DNA of 64,000 bases from Ktedonobacter sp. SOSP1-85 (lineage in GTDB: Bacteria; Chloroflexota; Ktedonobacteria; Ktedonobacterales; Ktedonobacteraceae), in assembly GCF_016587415.1 (NCBI RefSeq), contig NZ_BNJI01000001.1, forward strand, positions 186,001 to 250,000. Reading direction: 5' to 3'. Shown one piece after another: positions 45,904-54,267 of this stretch; positions within the stretch are counted from its first letter, which is position 1; the number at the start of each line of letters is the position of its first letter. Position numbers and translations under genes: made by a program. A model generated the notes under the pieces. The model had not been told where the DNA came from. It did not search any database and was given only the letters and a program-made list of their open reading frames with translations.

Positions 45904-47118
45904 TTAGGCGGCAGGAGGAGTAGTTACCTGGTACCCCAACTTCTCAAGTCGCCTGACCAATTGCCTTTCTCCTTTCCCTGAATCCCGGTGATGGAAGTAG
46001 TCCATGCCTTTCTCGTGATACGGCTCCCCCGTAATCATCATGTGATAAAAGATGATCAGGATGCTGTGTCCGACTGCCACCGCAGCTCGTTTCGCTCCTC
46101 GCCGTTTGCTCAAGCGTCGATACTGCTCACCCAGATAGGTCTGAGTACGAACGGTTGTATGCGCAGCCTGAACCAGTGCCGCTTTTACATAGGGATTGGC
46201 TGGACGCGTCCTCCCACTCTGGCGCTTCCCTGCGCTTTCCTTTTGCCCTGGACAAATCCCGGCCCAGGACGCGAGATGAGCGGCATCGGGGAAGCGAGAG
46301 AGGTCGACTCCCACTTCTGCACACAACAGATGTAAGGTGTGCCGACTGACCTCTGTAATCTGTTCCAGCCGTTCCAACTTCTCTTCCTCCGCTTGCAATC
46401 GCTGCTCAATCTCGATCTCTATGTGCTTGATGGATCGCTCCATTCCCTCCAGCAAACTGAGCAACTCTCGCAAGAGAAACAGATGATGGGAACGCAGGTC
46501 TCCAGTCAGAGCCTCTACCAGTTGCACATGTTTATGAGCTACACTTTTATGGACGAGCAAAGCGAGCCGCTCCGGATCTCGCTCACCTTCACAAAGCGCT
46601 TGTAAGATGGCTCGTCCTGACACTCCCACCACATCACTGAGCACACCTGAGAGTTTGATGCCCCCTTGTTGGAGCACTTTGAGAATCCGGTTGATCACCT
46701 GGGCGCGGTCCTGGACCAGATGCACTCGCAACCTCGTCAAGTCGCGCAGGTCTTGTTGGGGCTGATCCGGCACAAAGCTGGGGGTGAGCAATCCATGCTG
46801 AAGCAAGTCTGCCAGCCAGTCGGCATCTTGCACATCCGTTTTTCGTCCTGGCACTTGCCTCATATGAGCTGCATTGACCAGCACAAGCTCAAAGTAGCCT
46901 TCATAGATAGGACGCAACAGCACTCCCGTGCTCTCCATACCGACATGACTGCACCCTTCCGAGAGCAACCACTGTCTCATTGACAACAGTTCTTTGGTGA
47001 TCGTGCGAAAGGTCCGAATCTCTTTGCGACGCTGTCCGGCCTCGATGATCGACAAACATGCCACCACCATATTGCGATGAACATCCAGGCCACAGCACCG
47101 TTCATAGACGACTTCCAT
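45904..47118 (-). CDS. IS110-family transposase (bridge-RNA-guided recombinase family)
   Basis: 404 residues from ATG 47118 (AAAGGAGAGG upstream). DEDD RuvC-like part: CCGLDVHRNMVVACL (D), HVGMESTGVLLRP (E), PGRKTDVQDADWLADLL (D..D); then a coiled coil (MERSIKHIEIEIEQRLQAEEEKLERL); then Transposase_20 FPDAAHLASWAGICPGQKES with GKRQSGRTRPANPYVKAALV carrying the candidate nucleophilic Ser. It appears complete. The 5' noncoding end (47119 to about 47290) is where IS110-group elements encode the bridge RNA. Confidence 0.92.
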   Translation of the reverse strand: MEVVYERCCGLDVHRNMVVACLSIIEAGQRRKEIRTFRTITKELLSMRQWLLSEGCSHVGMESTGVLLRPIYEGYFELVLVNAAHMRQVPGRKTDVQDADWLADLLQHGLLTPSFVPDQPQQDLRDLTRLRVHLVQDRAQVINRILKVLQQGGIKLSGVLSDVVGVSGRAILQALCEGERDPERLALLVHKSVAHKHVQLVEALTGDLRSHHLFLLRELLSLLEGMERSIKHIEIEIEQRLQAEEEKLERLEQITEVSRHTLHLLCAEVGVDLSRFPDAAHLASWAGICPGQKESAGKRQSGRTRPANPYVKAALVQAAHTTVRTQTYLGEQYRRLSKRRGAKRAAVAVGHSILIIFYHMMITGEPYHEKGMDYFHHRDSGKGERQLVRRLEKLGYQVTTPPAA

Positions 47119-47632
47119 AGCTTCCTCTCCTTTCGGATACGCTTCGTCATTCATCACAAACGCTCAAAGACCAGCAGGGGGTGTCTGTTTTTTACCAGTT
47201 TCATCTGCATGCTCATGGGGCAATATCAGGTGGTTCGGCCAGATACCTGGGAACATCTTGGGAAACAAGCTCTCTCGCCTTAAATTTACACACGTCCTCT
47301 CTCTGCCTATCTTCTCCCTTCCAGTCTAACGCGTTTTTCTACTGGGTGGCGCGCCTATGGCGCATGATGTCTTGCGATTTACAGTCTACGTCAACAACCC
47401 GCTCTTTTGTCGTGCTTGCTTGTCTACAACGAGCGAGGTATATTGTTTGCGGATAGTTATCATAGCCCGCCGGCGTCGGCCATGCGCGCAAGCCGCCGCT
47501 CTGGATAAAGCCGGACGACATCTGCCAATGTGAGATCGACGGGATCGGCCTCCTTCGCAACCCGATCGCCCTTGAAGCGAAGGGCCCAGCTGCATGACCG
47601 GGGCACGAGAACGAAAAAGAGGAGGAGAACCG
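47119..47632. other. IS110 noncoding end and upstream of VOC gene
   Basis: About 510 bp. 47119-47290 is the likely noncoding IS110 end; 47291-47460 is AT-rich and without a gene; from about 47460 the composition becomes strikingly GC-rich and leads into the next operon. GGAGGAGA at 47621-47628 is the ribosome site of the VOC gene. Confidence 0.5.
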
Positions 47633-48649
47633 ATGTCCGTACCGAAGACGAACCTGCACCCGCCATTCCGCTTCCTGCGCGCCAGCCACGCGACCTTTAC
47701 CTCGCGCGACCTCGCCAAGAGCCGCGAGTTCTACACCGAAGTGCTCGGGCTCCTGGTAAGCGACGAGGACAAGGACACGCTCTACTTGCGCGGGCTTGAG
47801 GAGCGGGCGCATCACAGCCTCACGATCAAGCGCACCCAGGACGAGCCGGCCTGCCTGCGCGTTGGTATGCGCGTGTACGACGAAGAGGAACTGGAGCGCG
47901 CCAAGCACACCTTCGAGCAGCACGGGTTGCTGTGCCGCTGGGCCGACGAGCCCTTCCAGGGCCGCACCCTGCACACCGTCGACGCAGTGGGCACTCCGCT
48001 TGAGATCGTCGCCTCGATGACGCATCAGCCGCGGCGCGACATGCAAGTGCAGATGCACAAGGGCTCGGCGTCCCGTCGCTTCGACCACTACCAGATCACA
48101 GTGCCTGACGTCCACAAGGCAGCCGTGTTCTACACCTCGCTCGGCTTCCGCATCGCCGATTACCTGACGGTGGGGGACCACCCGATCGGCGTGTTCCTGC
48201 ACGTGAAGAACACGCCCTACGACATTGTCTTCGTGGAGCGGGACGGCCCAGCCTTTCACCATTTCGGCTACATCGTGCCGGACATCCCGTCGATGCTGCG
48301 TGCTTGTGACATCATGGGCGAGCTCGGCTGGGGCGAGGACGTGGAGTTTGGCCCGGGCAAGCACTCCCTCGGCCATTCCTACTACGTCTATCTGCTCGAT
48401 CCAGACGGGCACCGCGTCGAGCTGCTGCTGCCCCCGATCGTCTACATGGACGGCGACGACCCGCCAGTGGTCTGGGACGTGCGGACAGTCAAGAGACCCG
48501 TAGAGGCCTGGGGGCTGCCGCCGCGCTCGTCCTGGTTCTCGCAGCGCTCGCGCTTCCTCGATTGCGAGGTCACCCACCCGCCCGCCGCCGGCTCGCCGCT
48601 GACGCTCGAGAAGTACCTCGGGCTCACCGTGACAGAGAAAGGAGACTGA
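47633..48649 (+). CDS. VOC-family extradiol-dioxygenase-like protein
   Basis: 338 residues, two vicinal-oxygen-chelate halves. N-terminal: RASHATFTSRDLAKSREFYTEVLGL. C-terminal catalytic half: FDHYQITVPDVHKAAVFYTSLGF (first His), PAFHHFGYIVPD (second His) and LLDPDGHRVELLLPP (Glu), the Fe/Mn 2-His-1-Glu facial triad of type I extradiol dioxygenases such as catechol or homoprotocatechuate 2,3-dioxygenase. ATG 47633 follows GGAGGAGA. First of three tightly spaced GC-rich genes. Aromatic ring cleavage is likely; substrate unknown. Confidence 0.88.
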   Translation: MSVPKTNLHPPFRFLRASHATFTSRDLAKSREFYTEVLGLLVSDEDKDTLYLRGLEERAHHSLTIKRTQDEPACLRVGMRVYDEEELERAKHTFEQHGLLCRWADEPFQGRTLHTVDAVGTPLEIVASMTHQPRRDMQVQMHKGSASRRFDHYQITVPDVHKAAVFYTSLGFRIADYLTVGDHPIGVFLHVKNTPYDIVFVERDGPAFHHFGYIVPDIPSMLRACDIMGELGWGEDVEFGPGKHSLGHSYYVYLLDPDGHRVELLLPPIVYMDGDDPPVVWDVRTVKRPVEAWGLPPRSSWFSQRSRFLDCEVTHPPAAGSPLTLEKYLGLTVTEKGD

Positions 48650-48651
48650 TC

Positions 48652-49188
48652 ATGGCGCGCGTTCCCTACCCAACGCGAGACGAATATCCATCCGTCTACC
48701 TTGCCGCCTACGACCACATGCTGTGCGAGCGCGGCGAAACACACATCTTCCTGACGCTTGCCAACATCCCGAACCTCCTCGATCCGCTCCTGACCTTCAC
48801 GCGCGAGATGCGGGAGGGGGCCGCCATTGAGGCACGGCTGCGCGAGCTCGCCATCATGACAGTTGCACTCGTCACCGGGGCGAGCTACGAGTTTAACCAT
48901 CACTGGAACTCGGCACTCACAGCCGGGGTGCGCTGCGAGCAGCTGGAGCAGCTCGCCGATGCCGAGACCTCGGATGTCTTCGATGAAAGGGAGCGCGCCG
49001 TCGTCCGCTACGCCCGCGAGGTGACCCTGTCACTCAAGGTCTCCGACGAGACCTGGTCCGCCCTGCGCAGGCACTTCTCCGTGCGCGAGACCATGGATGT
49101 CGTGATGGCGGTGGCCTGGTACAACGCGGTCGCCCGGATGCTGTTGCCGATGGAAATCGAGATAGAGGACTGGTACAAGCGAGGCTAG
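48652..49188 (+). CDS. Carboxymuconolactone decarboxylase-like protein
   Basis: 178 residues, 2 bp after the dioxygenase stop with GGAG inside its last codons. VPYPTRDEYPSVYLAAYDHM, LRELAIMTVALVTGASYEFNHHWNSALTAGVRCEQLEQL and ERAVVRYAREVTL match the CMD/AhpD-like fold; the E..H pair (YEFNHH) is present and no CxxC, so a decarboxylase/lactone-hydrolase role rather than peroxidase. Probably acts after ring cleavage with its neighbour. Confidence 0.85.
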   Translation: MARVPYPTRDEYPSVYLAAYDHMLCERGETHIFLTLANIPNLLDPLLTFTREMREGAAIEARLRELAIMTVALVTGASYEFNHHWNSALTAGVRCEQLEQLADAETSDVFDERERAVVRYAREVTLSLKVSDETWSALRRHFSVRETMDVVMAVAWYNAVARMLLPMEIEIEDWYKRG

Positions 49189-49243
49189 CCGCCGTCTCTC
49201 ATCGCCGCAGAAGACCTGTGCCCTTCCCGAGGAGGATCACCCA

Positions 49244-49891
49244 ATGACCACCATCACCCTGACCTTCGACAACGGCCCCGATCCGGACGTCACGCCTCTC
49301 GTGCTCGCGACTCTCCACCGGCACAGCATTCTCTCGACCTTCTTCGTCCTCGGTGACAAGCTCCGTGACCGCAGAGCTCTCGCCGAGCGCGCCCACGCCG
49401 AAGGCCACTGGATTGGCAATCACACCTACAACCATCTCGTGCCGCTTGGTCTTGAGGCCGAGCCTGGAACCGCCGCCTCCGAGATCGCGCGCACCCAGGA
49501 GCTGATCGGCAATCTCGCCCATCCGCGCTGCTTCTTCCGGCCCTTCGGCAACGGCGGTGTGATCGACCAGAGCCTTCTCAACGAGGAGGCGGTCGAGCAT
49601 CTGACTCGGGGCGGCTATACCTGCGTGCTCTGGAACGTGATCCCTCGCGACTGGGCCCTTCCCAACGGTTGGGTCGAGAGAGCGTTGGAGATGTGCTTCG
49701 CAAAGCCTGAAGCGCTCGTCGTGCTACACGACCTGCCTACAGGGGCGATGAGTGGACTCGATCGGTTTATCGGCGCGGCGCGAGACCGCGGTGCAACCTT
49801 CGCCCAAGACTTCCCGGCTTCCTGCATCCCGATCGAGCGCGGGCGCCTGCAAGCCCCGATCGACCTCTACACGACGCGCGCCAGTGGCTGA
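49244..49891 (+). CDS. Polysaccharide deacetylase (NodB)-like protein
   Basis: 215 residues with GAGGAGG upstream. ITLTFDNGPDPDVTPLVLATL is the NodB start with TFDxGP, GHWIGNHTYNHLVPLG supplies the His-x4-His metal ligands, RCFFRPFGNGG is the R-x-PFG/PYG motif, and VVLHDL the C-terminal His motif. No signal peptide, so it is cytosolic. This may be an amidase/imidase-like member (such as those acting on cyclic imides or allantoin) rather than a wall enzyme. Third gene of the GC-rich block. Confidence 0.85.
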   Translation: MTTITLTFDNGPDPDVTPLVLATLHRHSILSTFFVLGDKLRDRRALAERAHAEGHWIGNHTYNHLVPLGLEAEPGTAASEIARTQELIGNLAHPRCFFRPFGNGGVIDQSLLNEEAVEHLTRGGYTCVLWNVIPRDWALPNGWVERALEMCFAKPEALVVLHDLPTGAMSGLDRFIGAARDRGATFAQDFPASCIPIERGRLQAPIDLYTTRASG

Positions 49892-50013
49892 GCCTCCGCG
49901 GCTATACTGTTGGGGAAATGCATCAAGCGGCGGCCTGTTGCCTGCCCTGGCCGCTAGCAAGGATATGGAGCAGAAACCGGCGCAGGAGGAAGCGGGCAGT
50001 AAGCCCCCAAAGT

Positions 50014-50101
50014 GATACTGGTGGCGAAGTCCATTTTTACGCCTAGAATGAACGCATGCATGTTTATAAAGAGCTTCGTTTTCGACTTCGCCACCAGTAT
50101 C
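50014..50101. repeat. 88-bp element with 18-bp terminal inverted repeats, copy 2
   Basis: GATACTGGTGGCGAAGTC (50014-50031) and its complement (50084-50101). Shares both ends and one flank with 34590-34678, but the interior differs. Confidence 0.85.
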
Positions 50102-50241
50102 CGGAGGTCGAGTGGTTAATACTCAAAGGCGAACTGGCGCTTTTTGGTGAAAGCACATTAGTAGTAGCTATTTTGCCTGCCTTTCTATACTCAGACCAAG
50201 GAGGCCACGTGTCAGATAAGCTCATCATTCACCCGGAGTGA
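50056..50241 (+). pseudogene. Possible gene fragment behind the 88-bp element
   Basis: Beyond the element the frame reads PEVEWLILKGELALFGESTL VVAILPAFLYSDQGGHVSDKLIIHPE, which looks coding with one hydrophobic stretch; the first part comes from the element. Unrecognised. The rest of 49892-50342 has no gene. Confidence 0.3.
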
Positions 50242-50342
50242 ACCAGACCCACATTTCCGGGTCATTTACCAATCCCCAAATGGACACAATGGAACCTCGC
50301 AACATGCTCGCTTCATTGGAACACACTCTCGAAGGAGTTCTC

Positions 50343-50711
50343 TTAGACCAGTGGCACCCAAACCAGATGACCAATGACAATGAAAACAGCCAGCACGAGC
50401 AAGGTCAGAGTCAAGGCCAGTAGTTTATCCCTGTGGAGAAGATGGAGAATCGACGCACCCACCATCACAATACCGAGGCAGACCCCTGCTGCAATGGTTA
50501 AGACTGGCGCAATCCCCGTTGCCACAGGCAAAATGAGTCCCAGTGCTCCTAAGACTTCAGCGCCCCCGAGCAAACGCATAGGAACAGGAATAGCAGCGTC
50601 AGCTTCGCCAGGCTTCTTCCCTGGTCTCGTGCGACGAATAACTTTCATTCCGCCAATCACGAAAAACACCAGTGCGACCACAACTCGGACAATCCAAAGC
50701 GCGATGACCAT
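50343..50711 (-). CDS. DoxX-family membrane protein
   Basis: 122 residues from ATG 50711 (GAGAGGAAGAGG upstream). Four helices: VIALWIVRVVVALVFFVIGGMKV, LLGGAEVLGALGLILPVAT, VLTIAAGVCLGIVMVGASIL and LALTLTLLVLAVFIVIG. RLLGGAEVLGALGLILP is the DoxX signature. Small inner-membrane protein of unclear role, sometimes tied to thiol or quinone redox balance. Confidence 0.85.
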   Translation of the reverse strand: MVIALWIVRVVVALVFFVIGGMKVIRRTRPGKKPGEADAAIPVPMRLLGGAEVLGALGLILPVATGIAPVLTIAAGVCLGIVMVGASILHLLHRDKLLALTLTLLVLAVFIVIGHLVWVPLV

Positions 50712-50880
50712 GAACCTCTTCCTCTCTTTTGGCAACAGATAATGAAAACGGCACGCGAGCTGGCTCCAGCGGCTTCGCTCATTTAGGGCCTTATAAACAA
50801 TCAGCGCATCCTCTCCCGAAAGGGCTCAACAGTAGGAAAGAAGGGAAGAGAGCATGGAGCCAATTCCCTCCCTCATTTTT

Positions 50881-51940
50881 TTATCTGCCCCAGGTCAGGG
50901 GCAGATTCTTCGTGCCGAAGACGATAAAGCTCTTGATCGGCTCCAGCGGCACATCGGCGACGTGCCATGCGCCAGGTAGGCGGTCGAACATCACACCCAG
51001 CGCGATTTTCGCCTCCAGACGCGCCAGGGGAGCGCCCAGGCAAAAGTGGATGCCACGCCCAAAGCCCAGGTGCCGGTTCGGCTCACGCTCGATGTCGAAC
51101 CGATCAGCATCAGGGAACTGGGCCTCATCACGATTCGCTGCGCTGATCCAGGGAATGATCAATTGGCCGGCTTCGATGCGCTGGTCGCCGATGGTCGTCT
51201 CGGTCGAGGCGAACCGCCTCACACTCTTGATTGGCGAGTAGTAGCGCAGCGCCTCTTCAATAGCGCCGGGCACAAGTGCTCGATTGGCGCGCAGGCGTTC
51301 CACGGTGCTGGGATTCTCATCCAGGCACAGGAGCAGATTGCCGATCAGATTGGTCGTGGTTTCGTTGCCTGCGACGAGCAGCAGCCCGCAGAACCCCAGC
51401 AGTTCCTGGGCGTTCAGGTGCTCTCCATCCACTTCTGCCGCCAGCAGCGCGCTCACCAGGTCGTTTTGGGGATGCGCGCGACGCTCCTCCAGCACCTGAG
51501 AGAAGTAGCCGAACATGCCTCCGATTTCCTGAAAGCGTGCCTGTCTTTCCTCTTCCGTTGTTTCCTCATTGCCAGCGACGAGCGCATCGGACCAGCGCTT
51601 GAAGTCTTCGCGCAGTTCTGTGGGGATACCCAGCAACTCCGCAATGACCATGACTGGCAGCGGATACGCCAGATCTCTGATCGCATCCATCTTGTCCTGT
51701 GCCACCACCTGGTCGAGCAATCCATTGGTGATCTCTGTAACGCGCGCCTCCATGTGCGCCACCATGCGCGGCGTGAAGGCTTGTGAGACCAGGGAGCGCA
51801 ACTGGCGATGACGCGGCGGGTCCATGTTCAGAATAGTGGAACTGAACGGGCTGCGGTCGCGGTGCTCGGCTGGCACGTATCGGTTCGCATCAGAAGAGAA
51901 CGTCGCGTAATCACTCAGGATGCGCGCAACATCGGCGTAG
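50881..51940 (-). pseudogene. Cytochrome P450, N-terminally truncated by IS6
   Basis: Coding extends from YADVARILSDYATFSSDANRY at the IS6 boundary (51940) to the stop at 50881, about 350 residues. LLLVAGNETTTNLIG is the I-helix oxygen-binding motif, EEALRYYSP has ExxR, RFDIEREPNRHLGFGRGIHFCLG the heme loop with the thiolate Cys. About 50-60 N-terminal residues are absent. Bacterial soluble CYP type. Without the start it is probably not expressed; the region beyond the IS6 (52907 on) might hold the missing end. Confidence 0.88.
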
Positions 51941-52906
51941 GGTTCTGTCAGAACTCAGGATATCAAAAAGGTGCCCATAGCCTTACTGATGATTTCTGCA
52001 TTAGGAGACTGCCATCATCAGCGTTTGTAGATCTGCGAACCTCTGAGAAAAGAACAGCCGTTGTTCCGCGAGAGACACGTTTTCTTCCCTCCTAGAACGA
52101 GGGCGTAAGTAATGGCGCAATTCATCAAAGGCACAGCAGAAACGAGATGCTGCTTCAACGTTTCCAAAACCATGCATCGGATAATACCGTTGTTTAACGC
52201 CACGATGGTCTTGTTCTAATAGATTATTCAGATATTTATTTGTACGATGGTAAACATGGTTGCCTATGGCCTCGCGTATTGCTCGTGGGTAGGAGGTATG
52301 CCCATCCGTTGTCACCTGTTCAGGAGCATGACCACAGATCTCAACAGCTTGCTGGAAAAATCGTTTTGCCGCTTCCATATCGCGCTTCTCGCTAAGACGC
52401 GAGTCAACGAGATTGCCCTCGTGATCGATGGCTCGATACAAATAGCACCATTTCCCATGCACCTTGATGTATGTTTCATCAACATACCAGGAGGTTCCTG
52501 CTTGTCCATGCCGCTTTCTTCGCAATTGGTCTGTAAGGAGCGGGGTAAATCGAGCTTCCCAATCCCTTACGGCCTCATGAGTGAAGGTCCATCCCCGCTC
52601 CAAAAACATTTCCGCCACATCACGAAGACTCAATTTGTAGCGCAACCGCCAAACGACGACGAGGAGAACGATGTCTGTAGGGTATTCAAGATAGTTGAAA
52701 GGCGTGTTCGTACGCTCATGAAACAGGTGTTTGCAGGCGAAGCAACGAAATATTCGATACCCCAGAGTCGTTTTCTGACGCTGCTCTTTTGTCGAAGGGG
52801 AGGTACAGTGCGGACAATGCATGAATCACTCCAAATGTTTGTTTCTCACAAGTATACGATCTGAGTGGACATCGTGCCAAATCATCTTCTGAGTTCTGAC
52901 AGAACC
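51941..52906. mobile_element. IS6-family element, second GGTTCTGTCAGAACTCA copy
   Basis: 966 bp, terminal GGTTCTGTCAGAACTCA and complement perfect over 17 bp. Opposite in orientation to the copy at 38175-39161. No 8-bp direct repeat at the flanks. Confidence 0.92.
52001..52822 (-). CDS. IS6-family transposase with N-terminal zinc ribbon
   Basis: 273 residues: MHCPHCTSPSTKEQRQKTTLG YRIFRCFACKHLFHE ribbon, LEYPTDIVLLVVVWRLRYKLSLRDVAEMFLERG, DDE core WYVDETYIKVHGKWCYLYRAID, QVTTDGHTSYPRAIREA and LNNLLEQDHRGVKQRYYPMHGFG. Intact; strongly similar to 38270-39091. Confidence 0.93.
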   Translation of the reverse strand: MHCPHCTSPSTKEQRQKTTLGYRIFRCFACKHLFHERTNTPFNYLEYPTDIVLLVVVWRLRYKLSLRDVAEMFLERGWTFTHEAVRDWEARFTPLLTDQLRRKRHGQAGTSWYVDETYIKVHGKWCYLYRAIDHEGNLVDSRLSEKRDMEAAKRFFQQAVEICGHAPEQVTTDGHTSYPRAIREAIGNHVYHRTNKYLNNLLEQDHRGVKQRYYPMHGFGNVEAASRFCCAFDELRHYLRPRSRREENVSLAEQRLFFSQRFADLQTLMMAVS

Positions 52907-53189
52907 TCGACGAAGGTTTCCAGAAGCCACACGGTTGTTTTTAGCTATCGATACAAGATATCAATATGCCTCTACAGTACCATTTACTGAGATGCAGTGT
53001 CAATAGTTACTGAGACGAAATCTCAAGAATTCTGAAATTTCAGACCCAAATGCAAGCGGTATGCATGGAACTCGTTGCCAGGGGGAAGAAAGCAACGCTA
53101 CTCCTGGCGCCTTACATCTATCTGTGTATATGCTCATATGAGACTATATTAACGTTCACTAGAAAGCTTCGTAACTACTTTCATTTCCC
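52907..53189. other. Intergenic upstream of the metal importer
   Basis: Holds no gene. TGAGAC-G-AAATCTCA lies at 53011-53025. The AT-rich sequence to 53189 leads into the importer promoter. Confidence 0.5.
53011..53025. promoter_or_regulatory. TGAGA palindrome, copy 1
   Basis: TGAGACGAAATCTCA: 5-bp arms TGAGA/TCTCA. Differs by one base from TGAGACAAAATCTCA at 62976-62990, upstream of the last gene of the locus. Confidence 0.55.
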
Positions 53190-53218
53190 TTGACATGGAC
53201 AAAGAGGAATGGTACAGT
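53190..53218 (+). promoter_or_regulatory. Promoter of the metal importer operon
   Basis: TTGACA (53190-53195), 17-bp spacer, TACAGT (53213-53218). The metal box at 53230-53250 covers the predicted start site, so a bound regulator would block it. Confidence 0.8.
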
Positions 53219-53229
53219 GTCTCAATAAT

Positions 53230-53250
53230 TAATGATATTATGTATCATTA
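53230..53250. promoter_or_regulatory. Metal-regulator operator 1
   Basis: TAATGATA-TTATG-TATCATTA: perfect 8-bp arms around 5 bp, overlapping the predicted start of the importer operon. First of four copies. Confidence 0.8.
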
Positions 53251-53286
53251 GCGTGTTAAAACATTGTATCTGTTCAGGGAGGATCT

Positions 53287-54246
53287 ATGTCATCTATGGA
53301 GAGAGCGCTGCGAGGGAAACGCTCATTGTTCATCGGTCGTCACAATGTTGGTATTTTACTGTTCCTGGGTCTGCTCCTGCCGTTGGTGGCCTGTGGAAGC
53401 GAGAACCAGGCCAGTAACGCCAGCAACGGAAAAGTACTCAGCGTGGTAGCAGGCGAGAATTTCTGGGGCAGTATCGCCACACAAATTGGTGGCAAACATG
53501 TATCAGTCAAGAGCCTGGTTAGCTCCCCCAGCGGCGACCCACACGACTACGAGAGCACCAATGACGATGCACGCGCTATCGCGCAGGCGGATTACGTCAT
53601 ACTCAACGGCGCGGGCTATGATGCCTGGGGCAACAAGCTGCTCGATGCCAATCCATCAGACACACGCAAGCTGCTCGATGTGGGCAAACTGGTAGGGAAG
53701 AAAGAGGGCGATAATCCCCACCTCTGGTATAACCCAACGTATGTACAGCAGGCCGCCAGGCAGATTACCGCTGACTACAAGGCGATAGATAGCGCCGACG
53801 CTAGCTATTTTGATCAGCAATATAGCGCCTTTGAGGTCGCTTTAAAACCCTACCTCGATAAGATTACCGAGATGAAGTCGAAGTATACAGGGGTGCCAAT
53901 TGGTATCTCCGAATCCATCTTTATGTACATGACCGATGCCCTGGGACTCAAGGTAATCACGCCAGAAGCCTACTACACTGCCGAAGCCAATGGCTCTGAA
54001 CCCCCTGCAAGCACGATCGCCGAGTTCAACGACCAGGTGACAAAGAAAGAGATGAAGGTCTTCATTCTCAATGTGCAGACCATCGACAATAGCGTCAAGA
54101 ACCTGCAACAGCAGGTGGCGAAGGCTAGCATTCCAGTTGTCGAGGTCTCCGAGACCGTACGCCCCACCAATGGCAAATTCCAGGATTGGCAGCTTGCACA
54201 GCTCGACAAACTAGAGCAGGCCCTGAGCCAGAGCCACAACAGTTAG
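53287..54246 (+). CDS. znuA: Metal ABC transporter substrate-binding lipoprotein (ZnuA/TroA type)
   Basis: 319 residues with GGGAGG upstream. A signal peptide ends in lipobox LVAC with C36, so it is a membrane-anchored lipoprotein. Cluster A-I fold ligands: H86 (SGDPHDYES), H145 (GDNPHLWYNP) and E209 (IGISESIFMYM), resembling the H-H-E-D set of PsaA-type binders; the last Asp is not certain. No His-rich loop. Zinc is likely from context (Zur-like regulators, COG0523 GTPases), manganese not excluded. First gene of the operon. Confidence 0.9.
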   Translation: MSSMERALRGKRSLFIGRHNVGILLFLGLLLPLVACGSENQASNASNGKVLSVVAGENFWGSIATQIGGKHVSVKSLVSSPSGDPHDYESTNDDARAIAQADYVILNGAGYDAWGNKLLDANPSDTRKLLDVGKLVGKKEGDNPHLWYNPTYVQQAARQITADYKAIDSADASYFDQQYSAFEVALKPYLDKITEMKSKYTGVPIGISESIFMYMTDALGLKVITPEAYYTAEANGSEPPASTIAEFNDQVTKKEMKVFILNVQTIDNSVKNLQQQVAKASIPVVEVSETVRPTNGKFQDWQLAQLDKLEQALSQSHNS

Positions 54247-54267
54247 CCAGAGAAAGGCAGTAATGAC

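Noticed and set aside
47339..48577. 412-codon open frame on the minus strand
   Set aside because: Antisense to the VOC dioxygenase gene in GC-rich DNA, where such shadow frames are expected.
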